Assembly (NCBI RefSeq): GCF_000972845.2
Contig: NC_040017.1
Coordinates: forward strand, 704,642-768,641
From: Larimichthys crocea
Taxonomy: Eukaryota > Chordata > Actinopteri > Sciaenidae
Direction of reading: 5' to 3'
DNA length: 64,000 bases
Shown piece by piece: positions 28,501 to 36,488 of this stretch. Each line of letters starts with the position of its first letter. Within the stretch, counting starts at the first letter, position 1. Below the pieces are notes generated by a model. That model had not been told where the DNA came from, did not search any database, and saw nothing but the letters and a program-made list of their open reading frames with translations. A program made the position numbers and the translations under genes.

Positions 28501-30141
28501 CAGGCTGACTCTAGTTTGTCCACATGAAAGTCACACTGCACACATTAATCATGTGGCTGTGGCAGCTTTCTGATCACACATCTGAACCAGGAGTCCAGGG
28601 CTCATTATCTCCACTCTGTGCTCGCTCAGTCTCCACAGTGACACGGCGTTTAATGGACAGCCTGCTGACAGTTCAGCCATCACTGCAGGAGTCTGGAGAG
28701 GCAGCGGGCCTATTTACAGCTCACTACTGTCGTCCTCCATTTAACTTCTGCTCTGAAACCTGTACAAAGAGAGCAGGGCGGGAAGGGGGGGGGGGATCTA
28801 GCAATGCCTGTGATGGAAATGTTATCACCTTAGCAGTGACTCCACCTTAATGTCCTCTCATCACAGGAAATTTGAGCACAGTCGGTGGACACAACTCATG
28901 ATTTTGTATAAAAAATGTTTGTTTCTGGTCTCCTATCCTAAATCACAACAGAGTTATCTCGCAACCTCTTATCCTCGCACTGGGAACCACTGGCCTACAC
29001 CATACAGTATTCACCACAAACACCCCCAAATAACCACACGTGGTGAGCATGTCCTTTAATTAGCCCCGAGTGAAGGAGTTTAAATATCTCAGGGTAAAAG
29101 AAATGGAGCGCAAGATGGACAGCCGGATTGGTGCAGTGTCAGCAGTATTGCAGACGTTGTACCAGGTCATTGTAGGGAAGAAGGAGTTGAGCCAAAGGCA
29201 AAGCTCTTGATTTTCCTCCAACCTTCATTTATGGTCATGAGTTTTGGGTAGTGACTGAAATGAGCTTCCTCCGCAGGGTGGCCATGCTCAGTCTGAGAGA
29301 CAGGGTGAGGAGCTCGGACATCCAGGTGGAGCTTCAATTCGAAAGGAGCCAGCTGAGATGTTTCTGGCATCCGATCAGGATGCCCCCCTGGGCGCCTCCG
29401 GGAGGAGACCCCGCAGGCCCAGAAGTGGCTGGAGGGACTAGAAAGCCCATCTAGCCATCTAACGCCTCCGGATCCACCACAAGGAGATGGAATATGTTGC
29501 TGGGGAGACGGACGTCTGAAATGCCCTGCCGTGACCCAAACCCAAATAAGCGGATGGGGATGGACTTCAGTAAGTGCTGAAACGATTAGTTGTTGTTGTT
29601 GTTAGCCGACCTTATGAACAGCAATACTGATTATTGATCATCAGGTCATTTTACATATAAACCATATAAAAACATTCTGTGGTTCCAGCTTCAGTGTGAG
29701 GATCGGCTGTGTAAAATTTCACCTGCTGGTCGGACAACACATGCCAAAGAAGTGACTCATCAATATTGATAATTTATCATCACCATGACCATTCAAGCAT
29801 CTCTGCTGCTTCTTGTTCCTCCTCACACACGCACACACAGCTACTGAAACTCCAAACAGTAAATAAAGAAAACATGTCGTTTGTGAGGAAGAAGTCTTCC
29901 ATTATACTACTGATGACAAAATAGTACCATCAGATAATAGCAAAATTGTTACAATTACATGGACAAACAAACGGGGTCGGGAAACAAAGCGGTCCACATC
30001 ATGGAGAACACTTTGTGTATTGTTGATGCTGTGATGCAATGGGTGTATTCTTGGACACTGGGCTGCATTAACTGCAATGGTTACCATTCAATGCAGACAA
30101 TGGGTTTGATTTGTGTAACTGCCCCTACACTTTCCATACAA

Positions 30142-30173
<32 letters not shown>

Positions 30174-30186
30174 ACACACATACACA

Positions 30187-30220
<34 letters not shown>

Positions 30221-33200
30221 GTCTAGAACCGTAACATACAATAGTTATTGCCACATTCACAGCGCTGCATTATCTCTCACCTTACTAAATCATGGTGGCA
30301 GAGCCTGCTGCTGCGACTCAATGTTTGCTGTCCTGTGAAATAAGTTGGGCCCGGTCGACCTGCTGCTAGCAGCACGACTGAATATGCCTCTGCAGGGAGC
30401 GCCGAGGAGTCTGGAGCGGCATGCAAATACTGAACTCACGTGAGCTCTGGTGACCTTTCAGTTCTGGTGAACTGTCAACAGAAACGCTTGCGGGCAGGAA
30501 CGTACAGGGTGCTTAAAAAGCAACTGTGGGCAGGACAGCAAACATTCATCATGTGGGGGCTGTTTACAGTGACTGCAAAGAGGAAAACAACAATAAGTGA
30601 TTTTTATTTCAGAGTCAGTTATGAACTGTTTCTAAAAATACTATACGATTGTACCATCATCCCTGTTTATTTGCAAACTGACAACTCCAACACCTGGCTT
30701 CAGTCGAGCAGTTTATCAAACCAAGATATTCAAACTCATCTATCACGTCATCATTTGACAGGACAGCAGAGCCGAAACTCCACACACAATGGAACCAGCC
30801 GAGGTTCTTGCTGTGAGGCGACAGCCATGCCGACCGTTGTAAATAAAGAAGCCAGTCCATCCTAAGAATGTTGATTGGTACCAATCAGTGGTAAAAAAAA
30901 AAAAAAAAAGTAAATGTATCGAGTCATCTTCCTCATGTAGATCAGGCGATGATGACTGCCAAACTTTTTACAGCTCGCCTTTCACCCAAATATATTTAGA
31001 AATTAACAATTATTTACGCGACAATGTTTGTAGACAGTATTTAGCCAACATCATCCAACATCTTCCCAAACAAAGTTTGCAAAAAGGAATAGCACTGTGA
31101 CAATGACTGAAAAAAGTCAAATAGAATATTTGACTTTTTTCAGTCATTGTGAATTTCAGGCATTTTAATGACCTGCACCTTGAACAAGGGTGAAAATGCT
31201 GGAGAGCAACAGCTACGTGCAACGTCTGCAAGTCCACATGAAGGCCACTAACAACACACCTGACACGATAAGGCACCTGGAAAGAAAACAGAATACAGTG
31301 AGTTCACACAGGCGACGGCAGATAAGAGTGCACACAACGCAGCGCTTCGGAGAGCCAGGCCAGCTCTGCTCAAAGAACATGCCGCTTTTTGTCGTCTTGC
31401 AGAGTTTGCGGAACCACAACACAGCCCAACGTTACTATCATGACACTGCATAAGTGAGCCTGTCATACCTGTCTGGCTGTGTGTGTGAGTTTTTAGAAAA
31501 ACATGAAAACTGATGAAGGAAAGTGCTTCCAGTGTGTATTTGATTACCAGTCACTAAAGTGTGCACTACAGGAGGGCAAACAGGGTTTTACTGCATCAGA
31601 GTCAGTCTTGTCATGGCATGTGCTCAAGACTTTTAATGAGATTATCACACAGACAGCAGCTGTAGGTGCAGCCACCTCATTTTGAGATGAGGCCACACCA
31701 TTCTACCAGGCTAAGTGCACTGCACTGTTACACGGAGAGAAAAGGAGAGGAGACAACACACACCCTCGCCGAGCATCTTTGCTAATACTAAAGGCTTACG
31801 ACTGTGTGCTATTGATTTATACCAGTTGCAGGAAGTCTAGGAACAGAATGATTGAGTAACTCTAAAGGAGCCTGATCCACAGCCCGCCCAACAGAGGATC
31901 AAACGTTAAACAGGTTATTGAGGAAAAACAAACATTACCACCGTGTGGAAAAGCACATACATATGTAAACACAATGCATCTAGAGTTCACATGTCATCTG
32001 TAGCTGTTTCATTGTATCCCAGACAGCCCTGCTAACTAAAAATACACCATGTGACACAGAAATCTACAACAATACAAACACCAGCCTGCCCCATGTTACC
32101 ATAGCAAACACCTTCGTGGCAGCAGTACACAAATCTACACCCACAAAGCAGAGAGCACGAGGTCTGAAAGCAAAGCGGCAGTCTATCCCCTCACTGATAA
32201 GACCTGCTGCTGACGGAGAGCAGAGATGAGGTGACCATTAGGCCATGAGTGACGATGACCGCAGCTGCTGCATTACTAAACTATGTGGCGGTCAGCCACA
32301 GAGGTTCGGATGGTCCATGGAGGAGTAACATGGTCACCGTCGGCTGCTTCACTAAAGTTAACGCAGGCTATAAGAGACATCTGGTCTCTCAGAGGTGCCT
32401 GACACTCTGAACCCGGACTTCTAGGAGTCTGTTCCCATGAACAGGCGGTGACACTGCCAGGTGTTACGACACAATGCAACGCAACAGCTCTACAATCTAT
32501 GGCTTCATAATTACTGTCGCGGTGAGTCAACACCTCCGGCAAGGACAGGCAGGAGCTGTGTTAACTGAACATTATCAGGCATTATCTGTTCCAGGTACAG
32601 TCAGCTGCCTCTTCTACCACTATTCTCTGTACATCGCCATTTAGAGGAGATTACTTTACACATTAACCTTGATGTTACTCAACACAGCGTCACACTAACC
32701 CCTTGAATGATTTCACAATAACATGAGGTTAGAAATGCTTCATCTTTATTCCTCACCGATCTTTCTTTCCCACCACTTTTGAACGTTGAAGGACACAACT
32801 GAGCAGAATCAGCAGCCACGAGCTACACAATTATTCCAAGAATTCATTCAGGAAATAACAATGCACCAGAACTGATCCAGAGTCAGAACCGGTCTTATTT
32901 AATTAGCTTGAGGTCTAACTCTACACCTCCTTCATCCATGCAAGCAACCCAGCTCAATTCAAAACCAATATTTGGCCTTCAGAAGACTTTTCTTCATGTC
33001 AGGCACACAGTCTCATGCCTATGGCTTCTTTTCTAATGAACTTTTATCATGTGTGCTAACGTAAATGTTCAGTCTTCCTGTCGTCTAACAAACTGCTTTG
33101 GAAAAGGGAAGAGGAGGATCTGCAGCTCACCTCGTAGTTTCACTTGTTACAACATGAATCTGTTAAATCTCTGCTCTGACTGCTAACTTCGCTCTTCTTC

Positions 33201-35247
33201 ATTACACACCTGGAAGCAGCAGCAGTATGAAGACCTCTCAGAGCAAACATTTTGCCACACTGACTTCAAATTGGGAACTATTCCTCACATTGTGATCCAT
33301 TTCAAATCTTTATTAGAATTGATTTCACCACACTTACAATGCAGAACTTTGTTCTGGTGAAGCATGTGCTCATCTAACAGACTAAGCTGACACAAATATT
33401 GGAGCTATTTTCAGTCTACAGCGGACAGGAATATCTGCCAAACGACAACAAACACTACTTTCACTCCACACAGAGACACACCAAACTGTAAACAGTGAAC
33501 AGAGAGTGAACTTCAAGAATGCAAAAATCATGTCTGAAGGAAGTCTGAATGATCCTGGCTTTACTAGAGGAATACATCAAAGCCTGCCCTCTCCTGACAG
33601 CACGCTCCCCAACCTGATTATTACCAAACTGGTGTCCTAAAGGAGTGGGCTTCCATGAAAACTGACCCCATAATTGCTGCAGCGGAGCCTGCTGTGGGAA
33701 TTAGGAAGGCTGCCATGTGACTGGTCAGATAGGGCTGGGTGGCTGGATAATTCCACTGACTGGGAGCGTGCATGAAGGTGTGTGTGTGTATGTGTGTGTG
33801 TGTGTGATCATTGGCAGCTTGAGGAATGTCCACACCACCACACAAGGAGCCTTTGGAAAGATGCTATAAGTTGGGTCCTGTCTGACACACTTGTCAGTAA
33901 ATGAATCTAATCATTTACATGAATATGAATACAGAGGACAGGTCAGTCTAACGGGTCCACACATGACCCTGTCCTGGATGAATGTGTAACATCCAGACTG
34001 CCAAAGCAGGGAGTAAAGTGCAACAAGGAGGCAGCCTGATAAATGCTCACCCACATCTTACATAGACGGATCAATCACACACAGCTTCACGCAGCTTTGT
34101 GTGTCTTCTGCACAGAGCCTGATCTGACAGTGAAGCGCTTTTTAAAAAAGGCACATGTGATTCCATGGAAGAGAAACAACAACCGCAGGAGAGCCTGCTT
34201 TGTGTTCACAGATCAATCAAGAGCTAGTTTAGCTTCAAAAACGCTCATCGGGTCAATACTGAAGACAGACAGCGCAACATCTGTTTGTGTGCACAGCTAA
34301 CGTTAGCAGCACACTGACAGTCCTCCAGCACAAACACTCACAACGCCCGTTAGCCCGTATCACATGGCTGGGCTTGAAAATCCGCCAGACGACGGCTAAA
34401 ACAAACAGCCTGGAGGCATTTCCCCTCCGGGAGCTTTGCTGCAGCGAGCCAGCTAACAACTACCTGCCGAGCTAGTAGTCGAGCAAGCTAGTAGCAACAC
34501 ATGAACGTTAGTCGACGTCAGCTAGCTGATGTGGTGAGAGCTACACTGTGGTGTCACACAGGAGGTAGCACAGATCCACCCGAGTCTATCTGCACGACTG
34601 TTTTGGCAAAGCCTGCCCATCCCTCCTCGTTAGCCAACACCGTCCCGACAAGCGTGCTTTCGCAGCTACAGCGAGAACGTCACGCCAGTCACGGTGCAAA
34701 AAGCTGCCCATTTTACGTGACCTTGCTTATAAGTGAAGGTACACGCATCAGAAAATACAAGTCAACAATATTTCCCATATTGCTGTAAAGAAACACTCAG
34801 TTCGGGGTGGATAGGATGCACAAGTACAACATACTGACGCTTTAATGACGGGGAAACGTTTGTTTCTGCAGCCCAGCGTAGCACACGTCGGGAGAAAGGC
34901 GACTGCGGAAAATACAGGCTGAGCGATTGTTAAACTTAACGTGTGATTAAAACCCGTCAAGCTTTCTGACATTCCTCTATGCCGAATTCAATGATAGGCC
35001 ATAAAGGTTCAATTGAAGTCGTGTGGTATTATTTTTGGAGGTGCCTTCGTCTTCCAATAACCAATGCGACTTAAACCGTCGGATTTTAACGGGACGTCCT
35101 CCTCTCCCGGACCGGGCTAGCCTGAAAAACTGACAGTTAGCTAAGCTAGCGCGGCTGCGGCGGGTTTAGCCCGTCGCTGCTCGGCTTACCTCTCTTCACG
35201 GCCTCGTCATACGACAGGAATCCTATCCGTGACTCTTTGGCCCCCAT
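1..35247 (-). CDS. usp32: USP32, N-terminal coding exons 1-8 (partial)
   Basis: Ubiquitin-specific peptidase 32, a membrane-associated deubiquitinase; only the N-terminal ~298 residues are in the window, and the DUSP and USP catalytic domains lie past base 1. Coding exons in transcript order: 35190-35247, 19075-19202, 11699-11804, 10581-10699, 9608-9767, 647-778, 406-513, 1-84 (cut by the window edge). All junctions are GT/AG and phases join without a stop. The start is the ATG at 35247-35245, giving MGAKESRIGFLSYDEAVKR, near-identical to vertebrate USP32. Two canonical EF-hand loops are visible: residues 241-252 (DENRDNHIDFKE) and 277-288 (DVDRDGVLSRDE); a degenerate EF-hand precedes them near residues 90-125. 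G2 and S6 fit an N-myristoylation signal (inference). Introns are 16.0, 7.3, 1.0, 0.8, 8.8, 0.13 and 0.32 kb and hold most of the repeats. Identification is by recalled family similarity and human 17q23 synteny. Confidence 0.96.
779..4125. other. USP32 intron 5, 3' part: no gene seen
   Basis: Apart from the CA tract near 3.8 kb, nothing recognisable was found. Open frames here are short, lack family similarity and carry no splice context. Confidence 0.5.
3818..3859. repeat. (CA)n microsatellite
   Basis: About 21 CA units in USP32 intron 5, just upstream of the 16-bp minisatellite. Confidence 0.95.
4126..5295. repeat. 16-bp minisatellite array in USP32 intron 5
   Basis: About 1.17 kb of head-to-tail copies of a 16-mer CCTCACTGTGTGTGGA or its TAGA-ending variant, interrupted by shorter 10-11-base modules (CTCTGTGTGGA, CTGTGTGTGGA). 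The mix of long and short modules makes a higher-order pattern. Because 16 is not a multiple of three, all frames read as rotating peptides of the LTVCRLCVD / TSLCVD kind; these are not proteins. Edges are sharp on both sides. Confidence 0.95.
6795..8423 (+). mobile_element. Degenerate L2-type LINE (reverse transcriptase remnant, 3' end intact)
   Basis: A 5'-truncated non-LTR retrotransposon in USP32 intron 5, opposite to the gene. Reverse-transcriptase blocks are readable in order: ENYRPVSLLPFLSK, QSGFRSGHSTETALL, LLDLSAAFNTVNHDIL, STGVPQGSVL, YADDTQLYL, LNLSKTELLVIP, KNLGVVLDDRLSF, RLDYCNSLLAGLP. It is broken: an internal deletion near 6995, an in-frame TGA at 7200-7202, a frameshifting deletion near 7428 that removes residues between the GSVL and YADD blocks, and another shift near 8005. 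The endonuclease is absent. The 3' end has the L2-type tail GCTTTGGATAAAAGCGTCTG followed by TAATG repeats. Confidence 0.9.
7290..8014 (+). pseudogene. LINE reverse transcriptase fragment (YADD block)
   Basis: The longest coding remnant of the L2-type element. The palm motif YADD survives, but the frame changes near 7428 by a deletion, so no functional protein is possible. Residues after YADD match the connection/thumb region of fish L2 elements. It stops at TAG 8012-8014 because of a further shift; similarity continues in another frame to about 8310. Confidence 0.85.
8748..8830. repeat. Short inverted repeat, 15-bp perfect arms
   Basis: ATGTTTCACATTAAA at 8748-8762 is the exact reverse complement of 8816-8830, with a 53-base loop. 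This resembles a very small MITE or a hairpin remnant in USP32 intron 5. No target duplication was recognised. Confidence 0.5.
12141..12626. mobile_element. Non-autonomous DNA element (hAT-like ends), 486 bp
   Basis: Both ends carry GGTTGCAAA in inverted orientation (left AGGGTTGCAAA, right reverse-complement CTCTGGTTGCAAAA). The flanks TGACAAAT (12133-12140) and TAACAAAT (12627-12634) look like an 8-bp target duplication with one mismatch, the size typical of hAT elements. The interior is AT-rich with no coding capacity. It lies in USP32 intron 2. Confidence 0.55.
13602..13708 (+). mobile_element. tRNA-derived SINE fragment
   Basis: Contains a pol III A-box-like GTGGTCTAGAGGTTAAG and, about 40 bases on, a B-box-like GGTTCAGTTCC (13655-13665), followed by a pyrimidine-rich tail (TTTCCCTTCTTCTTTTTCCC). 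Spacing and tail match common teleost tRNA-SINEs. Located in USP32 intron 2, opposite to the gene. Confidence 0.55.
15702..15747. repeat. (GT)n microsatellite
   Basis: About 23 GT units in USP32 intron 2. Confidence 0.95.
16425..18310. repeat. Composite repeat island with ATCGATAC-rich edges
   Basis: The GGGGTGGCAC element is flanked by ATCGATAC/ATCGTATCG-rich tracts at 16430-16510 and 18228-18290. Such tracts are common at or near the ends of fish DNA transposons. The two edges do not form a clear inverted repeat, so an outer host element is suspected but not delimited. Confidence 0.35.
16973..17894. mobile_element. Non-autonomous hAT-like element with GGGGTGGCAC ends
   Basis: Left end TAGGGGTGGCACAGTAC and right end, read inverted, CGGGGTGGCACGGTAC form terminal inverted repeats, each followed by CACGGTTCGGTAC-like subterminal sequence. 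Flanking octamers AGTGGACA (16965-16972) and AGTGGACG (17895-17902) fit an 8-bp hAT target duplication with one difference. No transposase is readable inside; a GC-rich block at about 17590-17700 (GGGTCTGGGCCGGGTCGG) and a TTTTAGTC-rich block at 17120-17210 may be other repeats nested in it. Confidence 0.7.
18512..18846. mobile_element. 335-bp MITE with TGTAGC ends and 5-bp target duplication
   Basis: Ends are ~36-bp inverted repeats: left TGTAGCAACCGATAATGTAA, right read inverted TGTAGCAGCCGATAATGTAA, both continuing into CTTGCCAATAATG / CCTGCCAATAATG. Perfect 5-bp flanks ATCCC sit at 18507-18511 and 18847-18851. The interior carries further CCAATAATGTAAT copies, including a near-palindrome at about 18563-18594. 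There is no coding capacity. Superfamily is not assigned; the TGTNR-type terminus recalls Ginger-like elements (inference). In USP32 intron 2. Confidence 0.75.
20515..20612 (+). repeat. Teleost interspersed repeat fragment
   Basis: The words CCGCTTATCCTCATCAGGGT, CGCGGGCGGCTG and CACCCTGGACAAGTCGCCAG are hallmarks of a very abundant fish interspersed repeat. Only this ~100-bp piece is present, in USP32 intron 1. I do not assign it to a named family. Confidence 0.5.
21430..21477. repeat. (AC)n/(ACGC)n microsatellite
   Basis: AC units passing into about eight ACGC units; a (GT)n tract follows at about 21585-21616. Both are in USP32 intron 1. Confidence 0.9.
25062..25111. repeat. (CA)n microsatellite
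   Basis: About 25 CA units in USP32 intron 1. Confidence 0.95.
28463..28499. repeat. (ATG/GAT)n trinucleotide repeat
   Basis: About twelve perfect GAT/ATG triplets in USP32 intron 1; not in a coding exon. Confidence 0.95.
29060..29566 (+). mobile_element. LINE 3'-end remnant (second family)
   Basis: Decayed C-terminal coding part of a non-LTR retrotransposon: reading frames give MDSRIGAVSAVLQTLYQ, then FLRRVAMLSLRDRVRSSDIQ and FERSQLRCFWHPIRMPP, characteristic of the end of a widespread fish LINE ORF2 (consensus like LRDRVRSSDI ... RSQLRWFGHLIRMPPG). Stops and shifts break it. It ends with the tail-like GCGGATGGGGATGGAC. It is a different family from the element at 6.8-8.4 kb and lies in USP32 intron 1. 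Confidence 0.7.
30140..30220. repeat. (CA)n/(CATA) microsatellite
   Basis: About 80 bases of CA repeats with interspersed TA units, in USP32 intron 1. Confidence 0.95.
31100..31150. repeat. Perfect 24-bp inverted repeat (3-base loop)
   Basis: Arms 31100-31123 and 31127-31150 are exact reverse complements (core TGACTGAAAAAAGTCAAATA) around a GAA loop, giving a 51-base near-palindrome in USP32 intron 1. It could form a cruciform or an RNA hairpin. It may be recent because no mismatch has accumulated. Confidence 0.85.
34290..35189. promoter_or_regulatory. CpG-rich stretch in the start of USP32 intron 1
   Basis: By eye this 0.9 kb is much richer in CpG than the rest of the intron. It contains several copies of the teleost promoter-associated words CTAACGTTAGC and GCTAGCTA, as at the APPBP2 and USP32 first exons. 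It may be an extension of the USP32 promoter island or an alternative promoter. No exon with a supported reading frame was found. Confidence 0.35.
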
Positions 35248-35351
35248 GCTCCCCTCATTTCATTGCAATGTGAGGAAATGAACGTCGCTAAACGGAGTTG
35301 ATGAGAATTGTTTGTCGCCTTATCCGTTTGTTGTGAAATGGGTTCCTGGCG

Positions 35352-35382
<31 letters not shown>

Positions 35383-36488
35383 GTGAACGGGTGAATGTTT
35401 TCAGCGACGCCTCCATTCAGTCACATGATCTGACTCTACAGGTCAGTTGATCACAGCCTTCAAACGCGTGTAAACACAACCGTTATGACGGGCGGGGACG
35501 CTTTGTTTTGACCTCGGTAGCTTCAGAAAGTGTCACCCTCTTATTAAAAACAATGAAAATTGATTTTGACTCATTATGCGCAGTCATACTACAGTCAGTG
35601 CGTATGTAGCACAGCAGTGCGGAGTGGCGGTTTGTAAAGAAATGCGTGTAGCGCCATCTTGTGGCTACTATGCTAAATAACGCTAGTTCCACCACAGCGA
35701 CCTCCAGTGAGTGACACGTAGACCTGAAGCTTTAGCACGTCATACAGCACTTAAAAATGTTGAATGTATAATTGTATTATTTATTCAGTTGCTGTTTAAT
35801 TCATATGCACATGACAACCAGTTAAATTGAGTGTATACTTTAGGGTAGGGTTAACGTTGGCACGCTAACTGTAAGGCTTCCCGCCAAACGCCATTAATAA
35901 ATGTCGCAGTTTAATCTCGGCTGTTGACGGTGAACCCTCCACGCAGAGAATCATTTAACACCTCTTTGGTTTTGTTTGGCGGTATTCACGACTTCGGCAT
36001 GAACCCTACACAAGAACAGTAACCTTAATATATTTCAGCTGTTAAATTTGAATCCCAAAATGTAAAAAAATAAATAAATATGGATAATAATGTTACCGTT
36101 TGTTTTTAATGTTATTCTTTTCCTTATTCTGGGTGCATGTACACAGCCGTGGCAGGGTGTGTGAAAACTTCCAGATTTTTAGAGCGGGCTCTGGCCTGAC
36201 GCTGACGCACACGCTCCGTGTGTGCGGCCGCTCTCAGCTTCCTACGTCACTCAATTTGATAAGAGCATGAAAGCGCTCACAGGGCGCGCGACCACGCCAG
36301 GCAGGTAACGCCTCGAAGCTGACTTCACCTGCTCGTGGTGTCCATACAGGTGTACGGACATGAACACATGAACGGCTGTAGCACAGCGTGCTCGTGTTGA
36401 GAGCCAGACAGGTCGACCGAAGAGGCAGATTGCATCATCTTTGTTTTCCTGGATGAAGTGCCGCTGTATCACTCTACACTGACCGGAG
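35248..36488. promoter_or_regulatory. Divergent USP32 / CDIPT-like promoter interval
   Basis: The region between the USP32 ATG (minus) and the CDIPT-like ATG (plus). The USP32-proximal part is CpG-rich and carries a (GT)n tract at about 35356-35382. The CDIPT-like-proximal part (36140-36300) is also CpG-rich, with a CRE-like CTACGTCAC near 36242-36250. A short upstream open frame (ATG 36453 to TGA 36482) ends six bases before the CDIPT-like ATG if it is transcribed. The middle (35700-36120) is AT-rich with nothing recognised. Confidence 0.45.

Larger units (their letters stand above)
20613..29059. other. USP32 intron 1, middle: no gene seen
   Basis: Mostly unique-looking intronic DNA with microsatellites. 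A possible LTR end lies at 23060-23172. An AAAGGAGCAGTCCAACATTT repeat word typical of fish lies near 25750. A GAGGTGCCGTTGAGCAAGG repeat word occurs at about 27253-27271, and ACTGTAAAA-rich repeat-like sequence ending TTTTTTACAGTGTAG at 28010-28232. No supported exon on either strand. Confidence 0.4.
29567..34289. other. USP32 intron 1, 5' part: no gene seen
   Basis: Contains the CA tract and the perfect hairpin listed separately and a GT tract at 33779-33806. The 141-codon open frame at 30440-30865 has no recognisable domain, no splice context and ordinary intronic composition; it is taken as chance. Confidence 0.4.

Noticed and set aside
30440..30865. 141-codon open frame
   Set aside because: No recognisable motif, intronic composition, no splice or promoter context; length is within chance for a 64-kb window.
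30894..30909. A17 run that might mark a retrocopy poly(A) tail
   Set aside because: No gene-like or SINE-like sequence precedes it and no target duplication was seen.
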